From assembly GCF_049651565.1 (NCBI RefSeq), contig NZ_JBASCI010000258.1, positions 1 to 27,978 on the forward strand: DNA of 27,978 bases. The letters run 5' to 3'. Position numbers and translations under genes: made by a program. The DNA is from Brooklawnia sp049651565. Lineage in GTDB: Bacteria > Actinomycetota > Actinomycetes > Propionibacteriales > Propionibacteriaceae. Below, piece by piece: positions 14,085-21,977 of the stretch; position 1 is the stretch's first letter; every line of letters begins with the position of its first letter. The notes beneath the pieces were generated by a model. It searched no databases, had not been told where the DNA came from, and saw nothing but the letters and a program-made list of their open reading frames with translations.

Positions 14085-14090
14085 GATTGA
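14071..14090. promoter_or_regulatory. Palindrome over the arsR2 start codon (operator class 2)
   Basis: CTTGAATCAA (14071-14080) runs into TCAACCATGATTGA (14077-14090), a TCAA-N-CATG-N-TTGA palindrome whose central CATG holds the arsR2 start codon. The same layout occurs at 17098-17117 and, with one mismatch, 24264-24283. Confidence 0.8.
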
Positions 14091-14121
14091 ATAGTGCTCC
14101 TTGGGTCAGGACGAAGTCAAG

Positions 14122-14904
14122 TCAGCCGACCAGGGCGAACACCCGTTGGATCGCCAGCAGGACCAGCGCGACGGCGAAGATCCGTGTCAGGGTCAGGCTC
14201 TTGACACGCTTGGCCATGAAACTTGCCCCCAACTGGGCCCCGGCGATGGAGGTGATCGTCGTCATCACGAGCAGTGTCCAGTCGAAGCGGGCCTCGGGCA
14301 GGTGGGCGATGAACGCCGAGAAGGACGGCAGAGTCACCACGACGCTGTTGGTGGCGGCGGCTGTCCGGGCCGCGAACCCGAGCAGGACGAGGGTGGGCAT
14401 CATCAGGAAGCCTGGACCCACGCCAAGCAGTCCGGCGAAGACTCCGATTCCCGAGCTGGCACCAGCCGCCTTCACGCGCGTCCGGTCGGTCACCGTGGAC
14501 GGTGCCGAGTCGTCCTGCTTGGGTGGGAATGCCATGCGCCAGGCGAGGAACAGCAGGACCGCCACGTACAGCCACCACAGGAGTTCGGTTGAGGTGAACT
14601 TGAGCAGCCACACACCGATCGGGGCGGCGATCGTGGTCACGATCAGCAAGGGGATGGCAGTTCGCCAGTCAACCATCTTCTTCAGCGCGAAGGTCACAGC
14701 GCTCGCGATCGCCGTGACGCCGTTCAGCCACAGCGACAGCGGCATGATCTCGTGCTGGAGATCCAAACCGAACATCGCCAACACCGGCGTCGCGATGAAC
14801 GCCACGCCCAGCCCCATCATTCCCGACAGGAACGACAACCCGAACAACACGACCGACAACACCAGATACAACGTCCAGCCGTCCACGACGGTTGCTCCAA
14901 TCAC
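14122..14904 (-). CDS. TauE/SafE-family membrane permease (copy 3)
   Basis: A 260-residue membrane protein with about eight helices and the family's two glycine-rich repeats (LSGMMGLGVAFIATPVLAMF near residue 28, GVFAGLLGVGPGFLMMPTLV near residue 155). It differs from both other TauE/SafE copies. Starts at GTG 14904. It lies 58 bases after the TDT permease and 37 bases before arsR2, all on the same strand; a partial class 2 operator just upstream suggests its own regulated start. Sulfite or another oxyanion is the likely substrate class by family and by the TDT neighbour. Confidence 0.88.
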   Translation of the reverse strand: MIGATVVDGWTLYLVLSVVLFGLSFLSGMMGLGVAFIATPVLAMFGLDLQHEIMPLSLWLNGVTAIASAVTFALKKMVDWRTAIPLLIVTTIAAPIGVWLLKFTSTELLWWLYVAVLLFLAWRMAFPPKQDDSAPSTVTDRTRVKAAGASSGIGVFAGLLGVGPGFLMMPTLVLLGFAARTAAATNSVVVTLPSFSAFIAHLPEARFDWTLLVMTTITSIAGAQLGASFMAKRVKSLTLTRIFAVALVLLAIQRVFALVG

Positions 14905-14905
14905 T

Positions 14906-14929
14906 CTTGAATCAATGCGCTCTGAATCA
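14906..14929. promoter_or_regulatory. Operator-like repeat before the third TauE/SafE gene
   Basis: Contains the exact 10-mer CTTGAATCAA (14906-14915) shared with three other sites, and a second TGAATCA (14923-14929) as a direct repeat. The CATG palindrome half is missing, so it is a weaker or partial class 2 site. Confidence 0.5.
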
Positions 14930-14962
14930 TATGCCTGCTCAACACCCGGGCTGCGCAGCCCC

Positions 14963-16075
14963 CTAACTTGCCCAGATCCGCCCGGAGCGGATGCCGATGA
15001 GGGTGCGGGCCGTCACGATCCCCCAGGCAGCCAGCAGACCCGCGAAGAGGACGACGGCAAAGCCCTCGAGGACGGGTGAGTGCCAGGAGCGGGCGAGAGT
15101 GAGGGTGGCGGCGGTGTAGGCGCCGAGGGGGAAGACGAATGCCCACCAGCCCAGATGGAACGGGACGCCGCCCTTGCGGACGTAACGCACGAGTAGGGCT
15201 GCCGCAAGGGCGAGCCACCACAGGCCGAAGCCCCACATCGCGGTGCTCGCCAGGCGGGTGAGCAGGCTCACGGCAGTGGACGCGTCGCCCCACAGCGGCG
15301 CACCCGCCCGGGCGAGGGCCATCGGGGCGAGGCTCGCCACCCCGATCGGGCCCAGTCCGATCCAGATGGTGGGAGCCAAGGGCGCCGGATGCAGGGGATG
15401 CAGGATCAGGCGGTCGTAGAGGAGGCCCAGCGTCAGCAGGAAGAGCAGGAAGCCCATGCCGAACAGTGCGAAGCCGAGGGCCGTCAGGAGCCCTGCAGCA
15501 GCCGGGTCGACATGGCTGATCAGGGGCGCAATCGCCATGGGCATGATGATGGTGACCACCGGGGGGATGAACCAGCCGCCGTTCACCGAGGCGGCTGCGG
15601 GCTCGCCGGTCACGAGGGTCAACGTGAAGGCAACGGCCATCACGAAGGCCAAGATGCCGCCCACCGCCGCCACGGCCCCGATGACCCAGGTCGCCGTCGA
15701 TGGGGACAGCAGGCTGGGGCTCACCACGGATGTCATGACGGCCAGGACCAGCAGCCCGCCGGGAAGCGTGGCGTGCATCGCGCCCTTCACCGGATGACGG
15801 AAGTCGGCCAGAGCCGCCTCGGTGTGGGCGACCCATCGAATCGCGTACGCCACCAGCAGCAGGACGCCCAGCGCATAGGCGACCAGGGCCAGCGCGACAC
15901 CGAGCCCGCGGGCAGCGCTGGCCAGGGGTGCCCACCCGCCGGGATTGGTGTAGGTGGTGACCGCCAGGATGCCGGTACCCATCGCAGAGGCGAACCAGCC
16001 CGGATTCAGGTCCCGCATCCGGCCTGCGGTTGGCAGCTTGGGGGCCGCAGTGGCGCGCCTGGAAGTGATGCTCAT
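14963..16075 (-). CDS. TDT/TehA-SLAC1-family permease
   Basis: A 370-residue membrane protein with ten predicted helices. Family markers: NPGWFASAMGTGILAV at about 24-39, GGWFIPPVVTIIMPMAIAPL in the middle and PFHLGWWAFVFPLGAYTAAT near residue 310. The TDT family includes TehA, plant SLAC1 anion channels, malate permeases and the fungal sulfite pump SSU1. The WW-FPLGAYT region is common to the group and does not fix the substrate, but adjacency to TauE/SafE favours sulfite or a related anion (inference). Its ATG overlaps the CDF stop by 4 bases. Confidence 0.88.
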   Translation of the reverse strand: MSITSRRATAAPKLPTAGRMRDLNPGWFASAMGTGILAVTTYTNPGGWAPLASAARGLGVALALVAYALGVLLLVAYAIRWVAHTEAALADFRHPVKGAMHATLPGGLLVLAVMTSVVSPSLLSPSTATWVIGAVAAVGGILAFVMAVAFTLTLVTGEPAAASVNGGWFIPPVVTIIMPMAIAPLISHVDPAAAGLLTALGFALFGMGFLLFLLTLGLLYDRLILHPLHPAPLAPTIWIGLGPIGVASLAPMALARAGAPLWGDASTAVSLLTRLASTAMWGFGLWWLALAAALLVRYVRKGGVPFHLGWWAFVFPLGAYTAATLTLARSWHSPVLEGFAVVLFAGLLAAWGIVTARTLIGIRSGRIWAS

Positions 16076-17031
16076 GTGTGTGACTGCTCCTTCGAGGGGA
16101 TCTGTGGGGCGCCCGACTCAGCGTTGGTTGGCTGCAGTGGTGGCGCGTCTTCGAGTTCGAGAGTGACGTGGATGAGCCCGAACCTGTCGGCCAGCTCGGA
16201 TTTGACCAGGTGAGCGACGTGTTGTGCCTCAGCCAGGGTCGGAAGTCCCGCCACGGCGATGTGCGCCGAGCAGGCGGCCTCGTCGGAGGCCAGGTTCCAC
16301 AGGTGGAGGTGGTGGCCGTCCACCACTCCGGGAACGGCGCGAAGGGCTGACAGGACGTCGTCCGCGTCCAGACCAGGGGGGGTGCCTTCCATGAGGATAT
16401 GGGTGGACTGCGCCAGGAGACGTCCGCCCGCCCACAGCACCAGCAGGGCGATCAGCACCGAAGCCACCGAGTCGGCCCAGGACCAGCCAAACGCCCAGAT
16501 CAGCGCCCCGGCCACCAGCGCGGCCAGCGAGCCGACCGCATCGGTGGCCAGATGCACCACGGCCGCCCGCATGTTGAGGCTCTCGCCTTCGGCCCGATGG
16601 ACGACAACGGCGCTCGCGACATTGATCACCAGCCCTACCAGGGCCACCCACATCAGCCCCGGGGCGTTCACCTCCGGGATCGTGGGTCCGGTCATGCGCG
16701 AGACAGCCTCCACGATCACCCAGATCCCGCCGGCCACCAGCAGCAATGAACTGATCTGGGCGGCCAGCACCTCGGCGCGAGCGAACCCGAAGCTGTGCCT
16801 GCGACTCAGGGGTCGCCCCGACAACGCCACTCCGGCAACGGCGATACCCAGCCCGAGAACATCGGCGACCATGTGGCCGGCATCTGCCAGCAGCGCCAAT
16901 GACCCGAACAGGACCCCGGCCACCAACTCCACCACCAGGAAGGCGCCATTCAGGCCCAACGCCCACACCAGCGCACGGCTCTGTCCCCGGCGCACCGGCC
17001 CCACCACGTGCTCGGCCATGTGCGCGGCCAT
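16072..17031 (-). CDS. Cation diffusion facilitator (ZitB/CzcD-like) efflux protein
   Basis: A 319-residue CDF metal/proton antiporter. Six helices; metal site A from LLADAGHMVADVLGL (HxxxD, helix 2) and HLATDAVGSLAALV (HxxxD, helix 5); RRHSFGFARAEVLAA loop; a C-terminal dimerisation domain with VPGVVDGHHLHLWNL and a short acidic tail. The HD-HD arrangement is typical of Zn/Cd transporters. ATG at 17031 was chosen: it overlaps the stop of an upstream short ORF as TGATG, implying coupled translation; an in-frame TTG lies one codon earlier. First full-size gene of the CDF-TDT-TauE run. The CDF remnant at 4475-4815 is not a copy of this gene. Confidence 0.93.
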   Translation of the reverse strand: MAAHMAEHVVGPVRRGQSRALVWALGLNGAFLVVELVAGVLFGSLALLADAGHMVADVLGLGIAVAGVALSGRPLSRRHSFGFARAEVLAAQISSLLLVAGGIWVIVEAVSRMTGPTIPEVNAPGLMWVALVGLVINVASAVVVHRAEGESLNMRAAVVHLATDAVGSLAALVAGALIWAFGWSWADSVASVLIALLVLWAGGRLLAQSTHILMEGTPPGLDADDVLSALRAVPGVVDGHHLHLWNLASDEAACSAHIAVAGLPTLAEAQHVAHLVKSELADRFGLIHVTLELEDAPPLQPTNAESGAPQIPSKEQSHT

Positions 17032-17111
17032 CAACCCTCAACTCCCGGGCGCACTGTCCGAAGGGCCAACCTCACGCGTGGCACCAATTCAATGGTGCTT
17101 GAATCAAACAT
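17031..17111 (-). CDS. Short leader ORF coupled to the CDF gene
   Basis: 26 codons starting at ATG 17111 inside the class 2 operator and ending at a TGA that overlaps the CDF start (TGATG). The first residues MFDSSTIE resemble the MVDSRTPE start of arsR2, partly because both are encoded by the operator sequence. The remainder (Val/Arg/Leu-rich) has no likeness I recognise. It may be a coupling leader for a leaderless message or the stump of a former arsR-like gene. Expression is not shown. Confidence 0.45.
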   Translation of the reverse strand: MFDSSTIELVPRVRLALRTVRPGVEG

Positions 17112-17124
17112 GCTTGAAACCGTA
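17098..17124 (-). promoter_or_regulatory. CDF promoter -10 and class 2 operator
   Basis: On the minus strand: TACGGT (17119-17124), seven bases, then the leader ATG at 17111, a textbook leaderless spacing. The palindrome TCAAACATGCTTGA (17104-17117) covers the start; the adjoining 10-mer CTTGAATCAA is at 17098-17107. Confidence 0.7.
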
Positions 17125-17183
17125 GCACTTCCTCCGACGGCGACTCCCTCTCTGGGTCCCGGCGTCCACGACTGGGGGCGACG

Positions 17184-17236
17184 TTGCGGCTCGTTGATGA
17201 AGGGGCGTACGGTGACGTCAGATCAAGAATTCTTGA
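17184..17236 (+). promoter_or_regulatory. Promoter and palindrome before the CMD-family gene
   Basis: TTGCGG (17184-17189), 18 bases, TACGGT (17208-17213), then the perfect palindrome TCAAGAATTCTTGA (17223-17236). It shares the TCAA-N6-TTGA frame with the class 2 operators but has AATT in the centre and is not over a start codon. Divergent from the CDF promoter. Confidence 0.6.
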
Positions 17237-17266
17237 CCTAATGGACTTTGAACTTGAGGAGATTCG

Positions 17267-17647
17267 ATGACAAAAGCTGTGGTCCCGACCACCGACCAGA
17301 TCCTGGCCAGCATAACTGCCTCTCTGGGGACCGTTCCCGTCGCCGCGCAGCTCGCCGGAGAGGTCGCACCCAAGTTTCTGCTCCGCCACGTCCAGGACAG
17401 CGGTTTCGCCATGCCGAAGGACGGCAGCGGTGCGTTGACGGAAGAGACCAGGACTCTGATCTATCTCGCGGTGGCCCTGGCTACCGGCAGCCGCGCCTGC
17501 GTGGAGGCTATGACCAACAAGGCGAATGGACTGCAGATCGACCCGGCCAAGCTCCTGGAGACTTTCAAGATCGCCCGCTTCGCCGAAGCCACCCGCATCC
17601 TCGGCAACGCCGAGCCTTTGCTCGCCAGCCTGAAGTCCCAGGCCTGA
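17267..17647 (+). CDS. Carboxymuconolactone decarboxylase (AhpD-like) family protein
   Basis: A 126-residue, mostly helical protein resembling the CMD/AhpD fold: LTEETRTLIYLAVALATGSRACVEAMTNKA (the conserved helix before and over the active-site region) followed by LLETFKIARFAEATRIL. AhpD proteins use a CxxC pair plus His for peroxide-linked reduction; here only one Cys is present (RACVEA), so peroxidase-reductase activity is unlikely to be canonical. GAGGAG lies 5 bases before the ATG. It is 32 bases before chrA on the same strand, so co-transcription is likely. Confidence 0.75.
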   Translation: MTKAVVPTTDQILASITASLGTVPVAAQLAGEVAPKFLLRHVQDSGFAMPKDGSGALTEETRTLIYLAVALATGSRACVEAMTNKANGLQIDPAKLLETFKIARFAEATRILGNAEPLLASLKSQA

Positions 17648-17679
17648 CCCGCAGTCATCAGCGCCAGAGCCGGAAGACG

Positions 17680-18948
17680 ATGAAGCCCACCGCTGCAGAC
17701 CAACCCGTCGAGGGGCCGGCCTCCGGGAACCAACAGTCCAAAGCCGTTGACGCCGGTGCCCTCGCTGACGCACCGACTCTGGGTGAACTCCTGCGGACCA
17801 CCGCCCATCTCGGCGCCATCGGCTACGGCGGACCGGCGATCCTGGCCCTGATGAAACAGACCTTGGTGACCAAGAAGAAGTGGATCACCGAGAAGGACTT
17901 CATGGACGCCCTGAGCCTGGCGCAGGCCCTGCCGGGCGCGACCGGGGTGACCGTCCTGGGTTATGTGGGATTCAAGGTGAAGAGGATCTGGGGTGGGGTG
18001 ATCGCCCCACTGGGGTTCGTCACCCCACCGACGCTGCTGATGCTCGCGCTGTCGTGGGCCTACTTCGCCTACGGACAGTTGAGTTTCGTCAAGTCACTGT
18101 TCGCCGGGCTGGGGGCGCTGGTCGTCGCGCTCCTGCTCAATGCCACTGTCGTCCTCGGCCGATCCGTGTTCGGCAAGCTGAGCCGCGACGACTGGCGAGG
18201 AGCGCTCATCGCCGCCGCCGGATTCACCGGCGTCCACTTTCTGCACGCCAACGTGTTGTGGGTCGTCCTCGCGGCCGCCCTGCTGGGAATCCTGCTCTTC
18301 CTCCCCTTGTGCAAGCGAGGCGCAGCAGTTCCGGACGCACAAGCCCCACAAACCCCAGAGCGACTCCCTGCGCGTGCCTTCGTACCCGCAGCTCTCGTCG
18401 CAGCTGTCGTGACCGCCGGTCTGGCCGTCCCGTACACCCGCGAACTCATGGCCACCTTCCTCGGAATCGGCGCCACCGCCTTCGGCGGCGGTTTTGGGAG
18501 CATCCCGCTCATTCACGCCCAGGTCGTCGATGCGCACGGCTGGCTGACCACCAAGGAGTTCGTGGACGGCATCGCCCTGGGTCAGATCACGCCCGGGCCT
18601 GTCTTCATCACCGCCACCTTCATCGGCTACCGCGTCGCCGGCGTCATCGGCGCCCTCGCCGCCACCGTGGCCGTGTTCATCCCCTCCGTGACCGCCATCA
18701 TCCTGCTCGCCGACCTGCACGCCCGGGTCCAGAACCACCCGGCCACCAGGGCTGTCATCAAGGGCCTCCAGTCCGGCTTCATCGGCCTGATCCTGTCCGT
18801 CACCCTCCAGTTCGCCGCCAAGTCGCTGGTGTCGTGGCCACAGTGGCTGATCTTCGCCGCCACCTATGTCTGGGTGGGTGTGCTGAAGAAGAACTCGCTG
18901 TGGGCCATCCTGGCCACGATCATGATCTCCCTGCTGTTGATCAACTGA
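17680..18948 (+). CDS. chrA: Chromate transporter, long-chain ChrA type
   Basis: A 422-residue CHR-family membrane protein with the duplicated structure of long-chain members. Half 1 has HLGAIGYGGPAILALM and DALSLAQALPGATGVTVLGY; half 2 has GIGATAFGGGFGSIPLI and DGIALGQITPGPVFITATFI. Such proteins export chromate by proton antiport, and some members act on sulfate-like anions. The frame is open far upstream, but ATG at 17680 just after the CMD gene, behind GGAAG, gives the expected length. No ChrB/ChrC regulator is nearby; control probably comes from the promoter before the CMD gene. Confidence 0.92.
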   Translation: MKPTAADQPVEGPASGNQQSKAVDAGALADAPTLGELLRTTAHLGAIGYGGPAILALMKQTLVTKKKWITEKDFMDALSLAQALPGATGVTVLGYVGFKVKRIWGGVIAPLGFVTPPTLLMLALSWAYFAYGQLSFVKSLFAGLGALVVALLLNATVVLGRSVFGKLSRDDWRGALIAAAGFTGVHFLHANVLWVVLAAALLGILLFLPLCKRGAAVPDAQAPQTPERLPARAFVPAALVAAVVTAGLAVPYTRELMATFLGIGATAFGGGFGSIPLIHAQVVDAHGWLTTKEFVDGIALGQITPGPVFITATFIGYRVAGVIGALAATVAVFIPSVTAIILLADLHARVQNHPATRAVIKGLQSGFIGLILSVTLQFAAKSLVSWPQWLIFAATYVWVGVLKKNSLWAILATIMISLLLIN

Positions 18949-19011
18949 CTCAGGCCCTGGAGCACCACACCGACCCCCTTGCGCCACTGCGGAGGAAGGT
19001 TGCGTATTTGT

Positions 19012-19031
19012 TTGATTTCCATCAATATTGA
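19012..19031. promoter_or_regulatory. Operator-like repeats before the ArsR-ArsC fusion gene
   Basis: TTGAT-TTCC-ATCAA (19012-19025) is a perfect inverted repeat and overlaps a second palindrome, TCAATATTGA (19022-19031), three bases before the GTG start. Typical of an ArsR autoregulatory site; distinct from operator classes 1 and 2, so probably read by the fusion protein itself. Confidence 0.65.
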
Positions 19032-19034
19032 CGT

Positions 19035-20051
19035 GTGTCTAAGTCCAAGGATGAGCGTCCGCCAGTGCTGACGGTGGCGCAAGCCACGGCCGCGGCCAGG
19101 GTGCTGAAGGCCCTCGCCGACCCGGTGCGGCTTCGCCTGGTGTCGTTGATCTTGGCGGAGGGTCAGTCCAGGGTGGGGGATCTCGGGGCCGAGTTCGACC
19201 TCTCCCAACCGACCATCACCCATCATCTGAACGTCCTTTTCGAGGCCGGGCTGCTGGTCCGGACCCGGGAGGGCACCGGTGTGCTCTACCGGGCCAACGT
19301 GGCCACGCTCGCCGAGGCTGCGGCCCTGATCACCCCACAGGACTCGCTCCCGGCACCGATTCGCCACACCCACTCGGCTCCCCGTGCGGAGGGGAAGGCT
19401 CTTCCGGGTCTGGCCTCGGACAACGCCGAGCACGCCCTGAGGCGGGGGATCGAAGAACTGGCGTTCCGCTACGCCGGGAGCTTCAGCACCGAAACCATCG
19501 ACCGCTATGTCCACGAGTCGTACCAAAGCCTTTACCGCACGTCCCGGGTGAAGACCCATCTGCCGGTTCTGGCGCTGCGTTTTGCGGGGGAGCGGTTGGC
19601 TGCGCTGGCCCAGGCGACCGGGAGGATCGCCAAGCCGGTACCGGAAGTGTTGTTCGTCTGCACCCAGAACTCCGGACGATCCCAGATGGCGGCGTCGCTG
19701 ACCCAGCGTCTGGGCGGGGCCAAGGTCCACGTCCGATCAGCAGGCTCGCTGCCCGCCGGACAGGTGAACCCAACCGTGGTCGAGGTGATGGCCAAGCGGG
19801 GTGTCGATCTCGACGGGGAGTTCCCCAAGCCGATCACTGACGACTTCATCCGGGCCGCCGACGTGGTGATCACCATGGGCTGCGGGGACGCCTGTCCCAT
19901 CTACCCGGGACGGCGCTACCTCGACTGGGATCTTCCCGACCCGGCCGACCAGCCCCTCGACATCGTGGCCGGCATCGCCGACCGCATCGAGGTAAAAGTT
20001 CACCAGCTCCTCACCGAGCTCGGAATCGAACCCACGAAGGCCTGCCGGTGA
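19035..20051 (+). CDS. ArsR-arsenate reductase fusion protein
   Basis: 338 residues in three parts. Residues 15-95: ArsR winged helix (LKALADPVRLRLVSLIL, then DLSQPTITHHLNVLFEAGLL). Residues about 130-195: the helical domain often found before actinobacterial arsenate reductases (RRGIEELAFRYAGSFSTETI). Residues 203-338: LMW-phosphatase-type reductase with nucleophile loop C209-TQNSGR-S216, MGCGDACPIYPG (C283, C287) and LPDPADQPLD. It should both sense metalloid or repress, and reduce arsenate. The ArsR part lacks a CVC motif, so sensing must use other residues or the C-terminal cysteines. It starts with GTG at 19035 with no clear Shine-Dalgarno sequence. Single-gene unit, or followed by the CoA-disulfide reductase gene after 136 bases of unassigned sequence. 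Confidence 0.94.
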   Translation: MSKSKDERPPVLTVAQATAAARVLKALADPVRLRLVSLILAEGQSRVGDLGAEFDLSQPTITHHLNVLFEAGLLVRTREGTGVLYRANVATLAEAAALITPQDSLPAPIRHTHSAPRAEGKALPGLASDNAEHALRRGIEELAFRYAGSFSTETIDRYVHESYQSLYRTSRVKTHLPVLALRFAGERLAALAQATGRIAKPVPEVLFVCTQNSGRSQMAASLTQRLGGAKVHVRSAGSLPAGQVNPTVVEVMAKRGVDLDGEFPKPITDDFIRAADVVITMGCGDACPIYPGRRYLDWDLPDPADQPLDIVAGIADRIEVKVHQLLTELGIEPTKACR

Positions 20052-20187
20052 CGCGTTCTCCGGCGGCGAGCCCCTCGACAGGCCTGTTGCTGCCGACAGC
20101 TAGCCCCAGGGCAGATGCCCAGACACCCTGGTTATCCGCCGCTCACCTGCGCGACTCAAGCGTCGTTCCCCACCATGGAGGTTTCAC

Positions 20188-21915
20188 ATGCCAAGCGTTC
20201 TCCCGTCCCAGTCCGCGTCACCCAGCCCCGCGCCGCGCCGGCTCGTCATCATCGGGGCCGTCGCCGCCGGCACCTCAGTGGGCGCCAAGGCCCGCCGTAA
20301 CGACGAGCGGCTCGAGATCGTTGTGTACGACCGCGACCGCGACATCTCCTACTCCGGCTGCGGGATCCCCTACTTCGTCGGAGGGCACGTGGCCGACGCC
20401 GATGAACTCCACCCCCGCGACCCCGCCTGGTTCGCCAAGCGGTACACGATGGACATCCGGACCGGACATGAAGTGCTCGCCGTCGACCATCCGTCCCGGA
20501 CCATCCGGATCGTGGACCTGGCCACCGGGCGGGAGTTCACCGACACCTACGACACCCTCGTCCTGGCGACCGGCGCCCGCAGCATCGTCCCACCCATCCC
20601 CGGCACCGGCGCTCCTGGCGTGTTCACCGTCAGGAATGTGCAGAACGCCGAAGCCATCCGGGCCTGGATCCTGACTCGCGAGCCGAAGACTGCCGTTGTC
20701 GTGGGTTCCGGCTTCATCGGGCTGGAAATGGCGGAACAGCTCACCGACTCGGGCTTGGCGGTGACCATCGTGGAGCGCCTGCCCCAGGTGATGCCGGCCC
20801 TCGACCCAGACATGGCCTTCCGTGTCGAGGAAGAACTCCTCCGCCGGGGCGTCTCGGTTCATCTCAGCCGCAGCGTGACCGCCATCGAGGCGAGCGACGA
20901 CTCGGTCACAGGTGTGCGCCTCGACAGCGGGGAGGTCCTCCCCGCGGATCTTGTCATCCTGTCCGTCGGCGTCCGACCAGAGACCACGCTTGCGCTCCAC
21001 GTGGGTGCCGAACTCGGCCCCACCGGCGCCATCAAGGTCGACCCTGCCATGCGCACCACCGTCGAGGGCGTCTACGCAGTCGGCGACGCCGCCGAGAGCT
21101 ACTCACTGATCACCGGAGCGCCGCTGTGGCGACCACTGGGGTCCACCGCGAACAAGATGGGCCGCATCGCCGGCGACGCGATCACCGGCGGCGACCTCAC
21201 CCACCGAGGCATCCTCGGCACGGGGATCGTGCGTGTCTTCGAGTTGGCCGTGGGGCACACCGGCCTGAGCGAAACCGAAGCCAGGGCGCAGGGATTCGAC
21301 GTGGAAGTGATCCACAACATCAAGCCGGCCCACGCCACCTACGTCGGCGGACGCGAACTGATCATCAAGGCGATCGCCGACCGACACACTGGAAGGCTGC
21401 TCGGCGCGCAGGCCATCGGACCTCAAGGTGTGGACAAACGCATCGACGTCCTCGCGACCGCGATCAGCCTCGGCGCGACCGCCGACGACCTGTTCCACCT
21501 CGACCTCGCCTACTCCCCACCCTTCGCCACCACCAAGGACCCCATCCACTACACCGGCATGGCGCTTGCCAACGCCCTCACCGGCGAGGCGCCGCTGATC
21601 ACCCCCAGCGAACTGGACGCACGGCTTGCCGCGGGTGACACCCTGCAGATCATCGACGTCCGCTCCGCCCGCGACTACGCCAAGGGCCACGTCCAGGGCG
21701 CGATCAACATCCCGCTGGCCGAGATCCGCAGCCGTATCGACGAACTCGACCCGCAGACACCGACCATCGCCTACTGCAACAAGGGAGTCTCCGGGAACGC
21801 CGGCCAGAACATCCTGCTCCGGCACGGATTCACCACGGTGTTCAACCTCTCCGGCGGCAACAGCAACTACCAGACCCACCGCCGGAGCCGCGTCCAAGCC
21901 GAGGCGCGTCGGTGA
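20188..21915 (+). CDS. CoA-disulfide reductase-like flavoprotein fused to rhodanese
   Basis: 575 residues. Residues about 18-470 form a pyridine nucleotide-disulfide oxidoreductase: FAD-binding VIIGAVAAGTSVGAKARR, active-site Cys58 in SYSGCGIPYFVGG (single-Cys CoADR type), NAD-binding VVVGSGFIGLEMAEQL, GVYAVGDAAES, and the dimer-interface LAYSPPFATTKDPI. Residues about 480-570 are a rhodanese domain: IIDVRSARDYAKGHVQGAIN and active Cys530 in YCNKGVSG. Related fusions reduce CoA disulfide, CoA persulfide or polysulfide. In an actinobacterium another low-molecular thiol could be used. GGAGG lies 6 bases before the ATG. It adds persulfide/thiol chemistry to the island. Confidence 0.93.
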   Translation: MPSVLPSQSASPSPAPRRLVIIGAVAAGTSVGAKARRNDERLEIVVYDRDRDISYSGCGIPYFVGGHVADADELHPRDPAWFAKRYTMDIRTGHEVLAVDHPSRTIRIVDLATGREFTDTYDTLVLATGARSIVPPIPGTGAPGVFTVRNVQNAEAIRAWILTREPKTAVVVGSGFIGLEMAEQLTDSGLAVTIVERLPQVMPALDPDMAFRVEEELLRRGVSVHLSRSVTAIEASDDSVTGVRLDSGEVLPADLVILSVGVRPETTLALHVGAELGPTGAIKVDPAMRTTVEGVYAVGDAAESYSLITGAPLWRPLGSTANKMGRIAGDAITGGDLTHRGILGTGIVRVFELAVGHTGLSETEARAQGFDVEVIHNIKPAHATYVGGRELIIKAIADRHTGRLLGAQAIGPQGVDKRIDVLATAISLGATADDLFHLDLAYSPPFATTKDPIHYTGMALANALTGEAPLITPSELDARLAAGDTLQIIDVRSARDYAKGHVQGAINIPLAEIRSRIDELDPQTPTIAYCNKGVSGNAGQNILLRHGFTTVFNLSGGNSNYQTHRRSRVQAEARR

Positions 21916-21977
21916 CGCCCGCGTCCACGGGGTTGCTCAGCCGGTGATCTTGAGGGCACGGGTCGTCAGCCAGTCGA

